This document shows positions 14,100-21,403 of a DNA stretch of 23,942 nucleotides, piece after piece. Source of the stretch: Prevotellaceae bacterium UBA4361. GTDB lineage: Bacteria > Bacteroidota > Bacteroidia > Bacteroidales > Bacteroidaceae. The notes beneath the pieces were generated by a model. It made no database searches, was not told the origin of the DNA, and saw only the letters and a list, made by a program, of their open reading frames with translations. The position numbers and the translations under genes were made by a program. The stretch lies in contig DGSN01000001.1 in assembly GCA_002393575.1 (NCBI GenBank), positions 70,970-94,911 on the forward strand. The letters run 5' to 3'. Each line of letters starts with the position of its first letter. The stretch's first letter is position 1.

Positions 14100-15596
14100 A
14101 TGAAAAAGTCTGTCTTCACCATCCTTTTCTTGGCTGCAACCCTGCTTGCTTTTGCCGCCAACAATCCCAAGCGCGAGTTCCGTGGTGCCTGGATTCAATG
14201 TGTCAACGGTCAATATCTCGGCAAGTCACCTGCTCAACTGCGCCTGATGCTCTCCTCCCAGTTGGACACCCTCCAGCAATGTGGCATCAATGCCATCCTC
14301 TTCCAAGTGCGTGCCGAGGGTGATGCTCTCTACAAATCGAGTTATGAGCCGTGGTCTCGCTATCTCACCGGCACACAGGGCGTCGCCCCGGCCGATGGCT
14401 GGGACCCCCTTGCCTGGATGGTCGAAGAGTGCCACAAGCGTGAGATGGAATGTCATGCTTGGATAAACCCCTATCGTGCCAAGACAAAATTCACCACGGC
14501 ACTGGCGCAGAACCATCCAGCCGTGCGCCATCCCGAGCGTATTTTTGAGTATGATGGCCTGTACATCTTCAATCCGGCCATTGAGGAAAACCGTCTCTAC
14601 ACCTGTATGGTGGTCGAGGACATCCTCAACCACTACGACGTGGATGGCATCCACATGGACGACTATTTCTATCCCTATCCCGTCAAAGGACTTCCGTTGC
14701 CCGACCAAGCCTACTATGAGGCTGACCCACGGGGCTTTTCCACCATTGAGGACTGGCGGCGCGACAATGTGAACCTCCTCATTCGCGACCTTCATCACCT
14801 CGTGCGTACCGTCAAGCCCTGGGTCAAGTTTGGCGTGTCACCCTTCGGCATCTACCGCAACAGCCCCACGGGCGAAAACTGTGCAGAGGGTAGTGCCACC
14901 GCCGGCACACAGAACTACGACGACCTCTATGCCGACATCGTCTATTGGGTGAAACAAGGATGGGTCGATTACAACATACCTCAACTCTATTGGAATCTTG
15001 GCACCAAAGTGGCCGACTATGAAGTGCTCATCCATTGGTGGAACGATTATTGCGGCCAGCGTCCTCTTTTCATCGGCCAAGACATCGAACGAACCGTGAA
15101 AGGAGTTGACCCGCACAATCCCAACTCCCATCAGATGCCCATTAAGTATGAACTGCAACGCTCCTTGCCCCACGTGCAAGGTTCTTGCCAATGGTATGCG
15201 GCAGCCTGTGTGAACAATCCTGGCAACTACCGCACCATGCTTCAGCGTGTCTATCACTCCACGCCTGCCCTTCAGCCCCTCATGCCCTACATCGACAAGA
15301 AAGCGCCAAGCAAACCCCGGAATGTGCAGTTGTCGAAATATGCCATGACCGGCACCATCCTCTCTTGGGAAGAACCCAAAGGAAAGACCGAGATGGACCG
15401 TGCCCGTCAGTACGTCATCTATCAGTTCGACAAAGGCGAGAAAGTGAAACTCGACAATCCCGAGCACATTCTCGCCATCACCAGTGGCAACTCCTTCACG
15501 CTTCCTGTCCTGAAGAAAGGCACCACCATCGTCCTCACCGCCCTCGACCGTCTGCACAACGAGTCGAAGCCCGTGAAGGTGAAAGTCAGTCGATAA
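14100..15596 (+). CDS. Exported glycoside hydrolase, GHL10 (DUF187) family
   Basis: The 498-residue protein has a signal peptide (MKKSVFTILFLAATLLAFAA). The GHL10 (PF02638) barrel opens with REFRGAWIQCVNGQYL and continues through GINAILFQVRAEGDALY and the active-site-like motif DGIHMDDYFYPYP (Asp187, Asp188), then PWVKFGVSPFGIYRN and DYNIPQLYWNLG. A fibronectin-III-like C-terminal domain begins near residue 403. E. coli DigH, a member of this group, cleaves peptidoglycan glycan strands lacking stem peptides, so a cell-wall role is plausible but unproven here. The last 11 bases overlap the end of the convergent amidase gene. Confidence 0.88.
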   Translation: MKKSVFTILFLAATLLAFAANNPKREFRGAWIQCVNGQYLGKSPAQLRLMLSSQLDTLQQCGINAILFQVRAEGDALYKSSYEPWSRYLTGTQGVAPADGWDPLAWMVEECHKREMECHAWINPYRAKTKFTTALAQNHPAVRHPERIFEYDGLYIFNPAIEENRLYTCMVVEDILNHYDVDGIHMDDYFYPYPVKGLPLPDQAYYEADPRGFSTIEDWRRDNVNLLIRDLHHLVRTVKPWVKFGVSPFGIYRNSPTGENCAEGSATAGTQNYDDLYADIVYWVKQGWVDYNIPQLYWNLGTKVADYEVLIHWWNDYCGQRPLFIGQDIERTVKGVDPHNPNSHQMPIKYELQRSLPHVQGSCQWYAAACVNNPGNYRTMLQRVYHSTPALQPLMPYIDKKAPSKPRNVQLSKYAMTGTILSWEEPKGKTEMDRARQYVIYQFDKGEKVKLDNPEHILAITSGNSFTLPVLKKGTTIVLTALDRLHNESKPVKVKVSR

Positions 15597-16461
15597 AACG
15601 GCGAGTCAAATCGCCAAACTCCTCAATCCTTCGGTCTCTGAGGAAAGGCCACCAGCGGCGCACATTCTCGCTGCGCTGCAAATCAACGTCGATGACCTTC
15701 ACCACCTCCTCATTCTTGGGGGCTTGATAAAGCAACTCTCCCTGCGGGCCAGCCACAAAACTGCTGCCCCAGAACTGGATGCCGTTGGTTTGTCCCGACG
15801 GGTCTGGCTCATGCCCCGTTCGGTTCACCGCAATCACAGGTATTCCGTTGGCCACAGCGTGTCCGCGTTGCACCGTCATCCATGCCTCGCGTTGGCGTTC
15901 CTGTTCCTCGGGTGTGTCGCTCGATTCGTAGCCGATGGCTGTGGGAAAGATGAGCAGTTCAGCCCCTTGCAGTGCCATCAGTCGTGCCCCTTCGGGATAC
16001 CACTGGTCCCAGCACACCTGCACCCCCAGCCGTCCCACGCTCGTCTGGATGGGGCGGAAGCCAAGGTCGCCCGGTGTGAAGTAGAATTTCTCGTAGTAGG
16101 CAGGGTCGTCGGGAATGTGCATTTTCTTATACATCCCGGCAATCGTACCATCTTTTTCCAGCACCACCGCCGTGTTGTGGTAGAGTCCTGCTGCACGTCT
16201 CTCGAAGAGCGACGTGACAATCACCACCCCCAGTTCCCTCGCCAGACCCCCGTACATTTCCGTCGAAGGGCCAGGAATCGTCTCCGCCAAATCGAAAAGA
16301 GCCGTGTTCTCCGTCTGGCAGAAATAGAGAGAGTTGTGCAGTTCTTGCAGCACAACCAGTTCTGCCCCCATCGAGGCCGCCTTCCTGATGGCCTCACAAA
16401 GTTTCTCCATGTTTTTCCGTGTGTCCTGCTGACACGTTTGCTGTACAATTCCAATCTTCAT
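15586..16461 (-). CDS. aguB: N-carbamoylputrescine amidase
   Basis: AguB hydrolyses N-carbamoylputrescine to putrescine, CO2 and ammonia, the last step of the agmatine deiminase route to polyamines. The 291-residue protein fits the plant/bacterial form of this nitrilase-superfamily enzyme. The triad is Glu40 in LQELHNSLYF, Lys113 in YKKMHIPDDP, and Cys150 in VCWDQWYPE. Family segments EKFYFTPGD, LLIFPTAIG and RGHAVANGIPV are present. The frame extends to 16680, but 16461 is chosen because MKIGIV starts the conserved domain and a -7 box and a palindromic element lie in the extension. The agmatine deiminase (aguA) usually paired with it is not in the window. A related amidase specificity remains possible. 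Confidence 0.9.
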   Translation of the reverse strand: MKIGIVQQTCQQDTRKNMEKLCEAIRKAASMGAELVVLQELHNSLYFCQTENTALFDLAETIPGPSTEMYGGLARELGVVIVTSLFERRAAGLYHNTAVVLEKDGTIAGMYKKMHIPDDPAYYEKFYFTPGDLGFRPIQTSVGRLGVQVCWDQWYPEGARLMALQGAELLIFPTAIGYESSDTPEEQERQREAWMTVQRGHAVANGIPVIAVNRTGHEPDPSGQTNGIQFWGSSFVAGPQGELLYQAPKNEEVVKVIDVDLQRSENVRRWWPFLRDRRIEEFGDLTRRFID

Positions 16462-16483
16462 ATTTTTTTTGCCAAATTTTTCG

Positions 16484-16491
16484 CAAAAGTA
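16484..16491 (-). promoter_or_regulatory. Possible aguB promoter -7 box
   Basis: On the minus strand this reads TACTTTTG, identical to the -7 box of the oxidoreductase operon, 22 bases before the ATG at 16461. The nearest TTTG (16520-16517) is 25 bp upstream, longer than the usual spacing. Confidence 0.4.
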
Positions 16492-16557
16492 GGAAAACTT
16501 TCCGAGATAGCATCGCCAAAGGCAAAAAAAGTACGCATCCGTTTCCACTCCTGCCAA

Positions 16558-16634
16558 TACGTCGTTCCTATTGCAATTTGTACGCCACTCAAATTGCAAT
16601 AGGAACGACGTACCATTTGTATATGCAATGCCGT
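16558..16634. repeat. Palindromic dispersed element, copy 2, with 23-bp hairpin
   Basis: 16558-16580 and 16590-16612 are perfect reverse complements (23 bp each) around a 9-base loop. The arm contains CGTCGTTCCTATTGCAATTT. Next to it on the plus strand are ATATGCAATGCCGT (16621-16634) and GCACGTAGGG, whose counterparts occur at 63-140. It encodes nothing recognisable, lacks a following T run and lies between divergent genes. A small palindromic mobile or REP-like element is the best guess. Confidence 0.65.
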
Positions 16635-16790
16635 AGCACGTAGGGTGGAAAACGGCTTTCGTGGTCAATGCCTCCGCCACTTTTTGTGCTGATACTTACA
16701 ATCTTCTCAAATTTTAAGTACAAAAAGAGTTTTTTTTTACACTTTTTTTAAAAAAAAGAGTCAAAAGATTTATTTTTTTCTGAAAAGACT

Positions 16791-16798
16791 TAACTTTG
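16791..16798 (+). promoter_or_regulatory. Probable -7 box of the THI5-sensor operon
   Basis: TAACTTTG matches TAnnTTTG. A start site about seven bases beyond the box would fall near 16805, leaving almost no leader for an ATG at 16808 and favouring the ATG at 16820. The -33 region is A/T-rich without a clear TTTG. Confidence 0.45.
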
Positions 16799-16819
16799 TG
16801 GCGATGAATGTATAAAACT

Positions 16820-17812
16820 ATGTTAAGGAAGAGAGTTTGTATAATTGTAGTTGGACTGTTGATGCTCTGTCAGGCTATGGCCGGAGCCGAAAAAGGTGGA
16901 GCGGCTCCGACAAAGCCATTGGAGAAGTTTGTGTTCACCACGGTGTGGACAGCGCAAGCCGAGTTTGCGGGCTACTACGTGGCCAAGGAAAAAGGGTTCT
17001 ACCAAGAGGCTGGACTTGATGTGGAGATTCAGCATCCGTCGCTCACCAGTTCGGTCTATCATAGGCTGAACACTCATAAGACCGATGCGGGCATGCTGGC
17101 ACTCATGTCGGCCATCGACCTGATGGGCAATCGCGGTGCTGAGTTGGTCAACATCTTCCAGACCTCGATGAACAGCAGTTACGTCATCGTCTCCCGATGG
17201 GGCAAGAATCCTGCCACACAGCAAGGCATGAAAGTGGCGGTCTATAACTCCGAACCCAACTATTTGACCATGATACTGGACAAACGCGAGCAGATGGACT
17301 ACAAGTTCATCTATTTCACGAGCAATGTAAATGTGTTCCTCTCCGGTGCGGTCGATGCGATGGTGGTGGTGAGTTATAACGAATATTACCAGTTGAAGCA
17401 GGCCAACTTCAAGATGACGGAGAAGGGACTGTTTCGTTTTAGAGACCACGGCTACAACATTCAGGAGAATGGCGTGTATGTGAAGCGCGACTACTACACG
17501 ACCCATCCGCAACAGGTGCGCGCCTTTGCCGAAGCCAGCCGTCGTGGCTGGGAATGGGTGGCACGGCACCCGGAAGAGGCACTCGACATCGTGATGAAAT
17601 ATGTGGAGGCCGACCACGTGCCGACCAACCGTGTGATGCAGCGGCTCATGCTGCAAGAGATTCTGCGCCTGCAGCAAGATGCGGAGTCGGGAAAGCGCGA
17701 GTTCCGTGTGCGTCCCGACATGGTGAAAAAAGCCTGTAGCCTGATGCAGGAGGTGGGCATGCTGAAACGTGAGGTGACCTACGACGAACTGATGGGGCGA
17801 GAGCATAAGTAA
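16820..17812 (+). CDS. THI5/NMT1-like periplasmic binding protein
   Basis: The 330-residue protein starts with a signal peptide (MLRKRVCIIVVGLLMLCQAMAGA). A type-2 periplasmic binding fold follows, with the opening FVFTTVWTAQAEFAGYYVAK, then EKGFYQEAGLDVEI and later VFLSGAVDAMVVVSYNEYY. This is the THI5/NMT1 style (PF09084), known from thiamine-pyrimidine precursor uptake and from sensor domains fused to histidine kinases or GGDEF proteins. No ABC permease or ATPase gene is nearby. Two sensor-kinase-like genes follow, after 36 and 12 bp. A ligand-presenting role for those sensors is therefore my favoured inference. The ligand is unknown. An alternative start at 16808 adds four residues. Confidence 0.85.
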   Translation: MLRKRVCIIVVGLLMLCQAMAGAEKGGAAPTKPLEKFVFTTVWTAQAEFAGYYVAKEKGFYQEAGLDVEIQHPSLTSSVYHRLNTHKTDAGMLALMSAIDLMGNRGAELVNIFQTSMNSSYVIVSRWGKNPATQQGMKVAVYNSEPNYLTMILDKREQMDYKFIYFTSNVNVFLSGAVDAMVVVSYNEYYQLKQANFKMTEKGLFRFRDHGYNIQENGVYVKRDYYTTHPQQVRAFAEASRRGWEWVARHPEEALDIVMKYVEADHVPTNRVMQRLMLQEILRLQQDAESGKREFRVRPDMVKKACSLMQEVGMLKREVTYDELMGREHK

Positions 17813-17848
17813 GAAACTGTATATTCGGGAAGAAAAAGAAGAAACCGT

Positions 17849-19321
17849 ATGATGAATCCAATTCGATATGTCAGACAATCGCTGGCAGCCAAACTGAGCC
17901 TGTGGGTCATAGCCTGTATGGTGTTGCTCTTCATCGCAGCACTGTGCATCCTGTTCTTCTATTCGCGCCAGGCCGTGAAGCAAGAAGCCATGGAGAAAGC
18001 CACCCAGACGCTGGAAGGCACCCTGCTCCATGTGGAGAACACCCTGCACGAGGTGGAAGTGGCCGCCGACAACATGAAGTGGATGGTGGAGAAGAACATC
18101 AACTCGCCCGACTCGATGTTCACCTTCAGCCGCACCATCCTGGAGCAGAATCCCCATCTGAATGGTTGCTCCATCGCCTTCGACCCCTATTTCTTCCCCT
18201 CCAAGGGCAAGTATTTCTCGGCCTACAGTTACAATGGCAACGACTCCATCGAGACGGAGCAGGAGGGCAACGACCTGTATGAGTACTACTGCATGGACTG
18301 GTATCTGATACCTTATCTGCTGGAACGCCCCTACTGGGTGGAACCATTCCGCGAGTACGACACGGGTGGCATCCAGATAACCGATGTCATCACATCCTAC
18401 TGTCAGCCCATCCGCAACCAGCGAGGCAAGACCGTGGGAGTCCTCTCCGTCGATTTGTCGCTCCAATGGTTCTCCCAGACCATCAGTGCAGCCAAACCTT
18501 TTCCCCATTCCTACAGCATCCTGCTGGGCAAGGGAGGCACCTTCCTCGTCCATCCCGACTCAACCAAACTCTTCTATCAGACCATCTTCACCCCCGCGCT
18601 GGAACAGCCCGACACCGTCCTCATGGCACTGGGCGATGCGATGGTGGGCGGTGAGAGCGGCTACAAAGTGTTGCGGCGCGAGGGCAAAAACCTCTACGTG
18701 TTCTACAAACCCTTCCGTCACACCGGCTGGAGCGTGGCCATCGTGTGTCCCGAAGAAGACATTTTCGAACCCTACAACAGCCTCCAGAAGTCGCTCATGT
18801 TCATTGCCATCGTGGGTCTCCTGCTGCTGTTTATCTTCTGCATCTTCATCATCCGGCGCAGCCTGCAGCCGCTCAAGCAGTTGGCACATTCAGCCCATCG
18901 CATAGCCGAGGGCGAATACGACGAGAAAGTGCCCGACTCCGACCGACAGGACGAGATAGGACACCTGCAACAGAGTTTCTCGCTCATGCAGCAGTCGCTG
19001 GCTCATCACATCGACGAGATGAACCACACCACCGACACTCTGACACAGCGGAACCACGAACTGCAACATGCCTACGAACTGGCCAAAGAGGCCGACCGAG
19101 TGAAGACCGCCTTCCTCAACAACATGACCGACCAAATGTCGCACCCCGTGGCTGTCATCAATGCAGAGAGCGACATCCTCCACCAGAACTACGCCACCTT
19201 CACGTCCGAGGAAATGGCGGCTCATGTGGACAAGATGCTCGAAAACACCGAAGCCGTGACCCAGCTGCTCAACCAGTTGCTCGATGCCTCGGAACAAGGC
19301 GCACCACAACAGACCACATAA
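17849..19321 (+). CDS. Cache-HAMP sensor with degenerate histidine-kinase DHp, no ATPase domain
   Basis: The 490-residue protein has a first membrane helix (about 17-38) and a large double-Cache-like periplasmic domain (about 40-312) with GCSIAFDPYFF, GNDLYEYYCMDWY and GVLSVDLSL. A second helix (about 314-336), a HAMP-like segment (337-389) and a DHp-like helix pair (about 418-482) follow. In TAFLNNMTDQMSHPV the position of the phospho-acceptor histidine is Asp428, judged by alignment with TAFMQDITHQVRTPL in the next gene. The protein ends without any N, G1 or G2 ATPase boxes. It cannot act as an ordinary kinase and may be a regulatory partner for the adjacent kinase. The sensor half also resembles that of Bacteroidetes SpoIIE-type phosphatases (from memory). 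The reading frame is open throughout. Confidence 0.85.
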   Translation: MMNPIRYVRQSLAAKLSLWVIACMVLLFIAALCILFFYSRQAVKQEAMEKATQTLEGTLLHVENTLHEVEVAADNMKWMVEKNINSPDSMFTFSRTILEQNPHLNGCSIAFDPYFFPSKGKYFSAYSYNGNDSIETEQEGNDLYEYYCMDWYLIPYLLERPYWVEPFREYDTGGIQITDVITSYCQPIRNQRGKTVGVLSVDLSLQWFSQTISAAKPFPHSYSILLGKGGTFLVHPDSTKLFYQTIFTPALEQPDTVLMALGDAMVGGESGYKVLRREGKNLYVFYKPFRHTGWSVAIVCPEEDIFEPYNSLQKSLMFIAIVGLLLLFIFCIFIIRRSLQPLKQLAHSAHRIAEGEYDEKVPDSDRQDEIGHLQQSFSLMQQSLAHHIDEMNHTTDTLTQRNHELQHAYELAKEADRVKTAFLNNMTDQMSHPVAVINAESDILHQNYATFTSEEMAAHVDKMLENTEAVTQLLNQLLDASEQGAPQQTT

Positions 19322-19333
19322 ACAAAAAAAACG

Positions 19334-21259
19334 ATGTTCATGAAAAGTCTCATAGACAAGATAAGAAAATCACTCTCGCTGCAGATTTCGCTCTGGGTGC
19401 TGCTTTTCGCCGTGCTCATCTTCGTCGTGTCGCTCGGATTCCTCTATATACAGACACGCAACTACATACGTCAGGATGCCATGCAGCGTGCCGAAAAGGT
19501 GCTGAACAACTCCGTTCTTGAAGTGACCGAAATGCTCAACGACGTGGAGATTGCCACCAACAATACGCTCTGGCTCGTGAAGACTCATCCCCAGCCCGAC
19601 TCGGTGGTCATCTATTCGCGTAGCATTGTCGAACTGAACCCCAACTTCTACAGTTGTTCCATCGCCTTTGAGCCTTACTACTTCCAGCATCAGGGGGAAG
19701 GAGAATACTATTCCATCTACTCCTACCGAAAGAACGGCATCATCGTGTCGGAGCAAGAAGGGAGCGACAATTATCGCTACTTCGACAAGGACTGGTATCG
19801 TCTGCCCCGCGAGAGCGGCGAGGCACATTGGATAGACCCCTTCTACGACTACTACCTCGATGCTGCCTCGGTCAAAGCCATGCTCACCACCTACAGTAAG
19901 CCTATCACCGATGCACAGGGGCGTTTCATCGGCGTGGTTGCCACCGACCTCTCCATGCAGCACATCTCCCTGAGCATGGACCAGAAGAAGCCCTCGCCAA
20001 GGTCTTTCTTCTTCATGCTCGACCACAAAGGTACCTTCTGTATGCACCCCGACACAGCCAGAATCGGCATGAAGACCATCTTCAGCGATTGCGACCCCGT
20101 TGCTCAGGCCGATGTCATCGCTCTGGGCCAGGCCATGACCAGTGGCAAGGAAGGCATGCGCACGGCCACCATCGATGGCGAAAATTGCTATGTATTCTTT
20201 CGTCCCTTGCCTCGCACGGGATGGAGCATCGCGGTCGCCTATCCCGAGAGCGAGATTTTCAAGGGATACAACCGCCTGTTCTACATCGTCCTGCTCATCA
20301 TTGTCATCGGTCTCATCTTTATGCAACTCATCTGCCGCCACCTCGTCAACAACGCCATCGTACCCATGGGACAACTGGCAAGGCAAGCCCGCCACATCGC
20401 TACAGGAAACTACTCCGACCACATGGCGACAACCACGAGGCTTGATGCCGTGGGCCGATTGCAGAACAGTTTTGTACAGATGCAGCAGTCCATCGCCACC
20501 CGCGTGAGCGGCATCGAACGTCTGAACCAAGAGATAGAGCAGCGCAACGAGGAACTGGTGCGGGCCAATGAACTGGCACAAGAAGCCGACCGAAAGAAAA
20601 CGGCCTTCATGCAAGACATTACCCACCAGGTGCGTACACCTCTCAACATCATCACGGGTTTTGCACAAGTGATGCGCGAGGGGAGTGACTTCATCTCGCC
20701 CGACGAGATGGTCACCATCATCGATGCCATGCAGGATAACTCCTACAACATCCAAGGCATCATCGACAAACTCCTTGCCGCCTCTTTCCTGGAGGGTAAG
20801 GAACACATGGAACGCACTGGTGAGGTGGAGTGCAATGCCCTCTGCCGTCAGTTGGTTGCCGCCATCCGTATCAAGCAGCCCGACACCGTCAGGCTTGACT
20901 TCACCACTTCCGTGCCCGACTCGCTTACGCTCCACACCCACACACTCGTCCTGCCGAAGATACTCCGTCAGATGCTCGACAATGCCAATCAGTTCACCAC
21001 ACAGGGAACCATCAACCTGCATTGCCAGCAGCCCGACCCCGACCACGTGCAGTTCATCGTCACCGACACGGGCATTGGCATCCCCGAGGCCGACAGGGAA
21101 CGCATCTTTGAGCAGTTCACCAAACTCAACTACTATGCCGAGGGTCTGGGTATTGGACTCACCCTGTGCCGACAGGCGGCTGAACTCTTGGGAGGCACAC
21201 TCATCCTCGACCCCACCTACCAGACAGGAGCACGTTTCATCTTCACCCTTGCGATTTAG
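19334..21259 (+). CDS. Cache-HAMP sensor histidine kinase
   Basis: The 641-residue membrane kinase has TM1 (about 17-39), a double-Cache-like periplasmic sensor (about 40-312) with GSDNYRYFDKDWY and GVVATDLSM, and TM2 (about 313-334). A HAMP region, a coiled linker (about 395-420) and a DHp domain with His431 in DITHQVRTPLN follow. The HATPase domain has Asn550 in LRQMLDNANQF, Asp578 in VTDTGIGIPE, IFEQFTKL, and the G2 box GLGIGL (604-609). All catalytic elements are present. It is a clear paralogue of the preceding gene over sensor, HAMP and the start of DHp, 12 bp downstream of it. No response regulator is in the window and there is no fused receiver domain, so the output is unknown. Confidence 0.93.
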   Translation: MFMKSLIDKIRKSLSLQISLWVLLFAVLIFVVSLGFLYIQTRNYIRQDAMQRAEKVLNNSVLEVTEMLNDVEIATNNTLWLVKTHPQPDSVVIYSRSIVELNPNFYSCSIAFEPYYFQHQGEGEYYSIYSYRKNGIIVSEQEGSDNYRYFDKDWYRLPRESGEAHWIDPFYDYYLDAASVKAMLTTYSKPITDAQGRFIGVVATDLSMQHISLSMDQKKPSPRSFFFMLDHKGTFCMHPDTARIGMKTIFSDCDPVAQADVIALGQAMTSGKEGMRTATIDGENCYVFFRPLPRTGWSIAVAYPESEIFKGYNRLFYIVLLIIVIGLIFMQLICRHLVNNAIVPMGQLARQARHIATGNYSDHMATTTRLDAVGRLQNSFVQMQQSIATRVSGIERLNQEIEQRNEELVRANELAQEADRKKTAFMQDITHQVRTPLNIITGFAQVMREGSDFISPDEMVTIIDAMQDNSYNIQGIIDKLLAASFLEGKEHMERTGEVECNALCRQLVAAIRIKQPDTVRLDFTTSVPDSLTLHTHTLVLPKILRQMLDNANQFTTQGTINLHCQQPDPDHVQFIVTDTGIGIPEADRERIFEQFTKLNYYAEGLGIGLTLCRQAAELLGGTLILDPTYQTGARFIFTLAI

Positions 21260-21294
21260 ATGTCACCGTTTTGCCGTCGTCCATCCCCTTTTGT

Positions 21295-21336
21295 CGCATA
21301 TAGGGCAAAAAAAGTTTCTCTTTTGTGCTATATGCG
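21295..21336. promoter_or_regulatory. Hairpin between kinase and aminotransferase genes
   Basis: CGCATATAG (21295-21303) pairs with CTATATGCG (21328-21336). After one mismatch and one G-T pair the stem continues with CAAAA/TTTTG around a 10-base loop. The right arm overlaps the -33 region of the downstream promoter. There is no strong T run after it, so it could be a terminator of the kinase operon or an operator for the aminotransferase gene. Confidence 0.5.
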
Positions 21337-21356
21337 GCAAGATTTTCTTACCTTTG
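21322..21356 (+). promoter_or_regulatory. Probable promoter of the aminotransferase-permease operon
   Basis: TTTG (21322-21325), 23 bp, then TACCTTTG (21349-21356). The -7 box fits the Bacteroidetes consensus; the spacer is slightly long. The ATG is at 21404, giving a leader of about 40 bases. Confidence 0.5.
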
Positions 21357-21403
21357 CACAATGATTCTATTTTTCCGTAAAAAAACTTTACACTTTTTTT
21401 GAT

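Larger units (their letters stand above)
16462..16819. other. Spacer between aguB and the sensor operon
   Basis: No gene is supported here. The stretch holds a minus-strand -7 box (16484-16491), a long palindromic element (16558-16634), a poly-A/T-rich segment (about 16720-16780) and a plus-strand -7 box (16791-16798). Confidence 0.65.

Noticed and set aside
16462..16680. Upstream extension of the aguB reading frame
   Set aside because: It would translate the palindromic element and a -7 box; the conserved nitrilase domain starts at the ATG at 16461.
16820..17812. Substrate-binding component of a thiamine-precursor ABC transporter
   Set aside because: No permease or ATPase gene is adjacent; two sensor genes follow instead. 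It is kept only as an alternative.
16823..18553. Long open frame on the minus strand opposite the binding protein and first sensor
   Set aside because: It mirrors two well-supported genes, has a histidine- and valine-rich composition typical of antisense frames, and shows no domain.
19370..21046. Long open frame on the minus strand opposite the histidine kinase
   Set aside because: The kinase on the plus strand has every catalytic motif; the antisense frame has no recognisable motif and an atypical composition.
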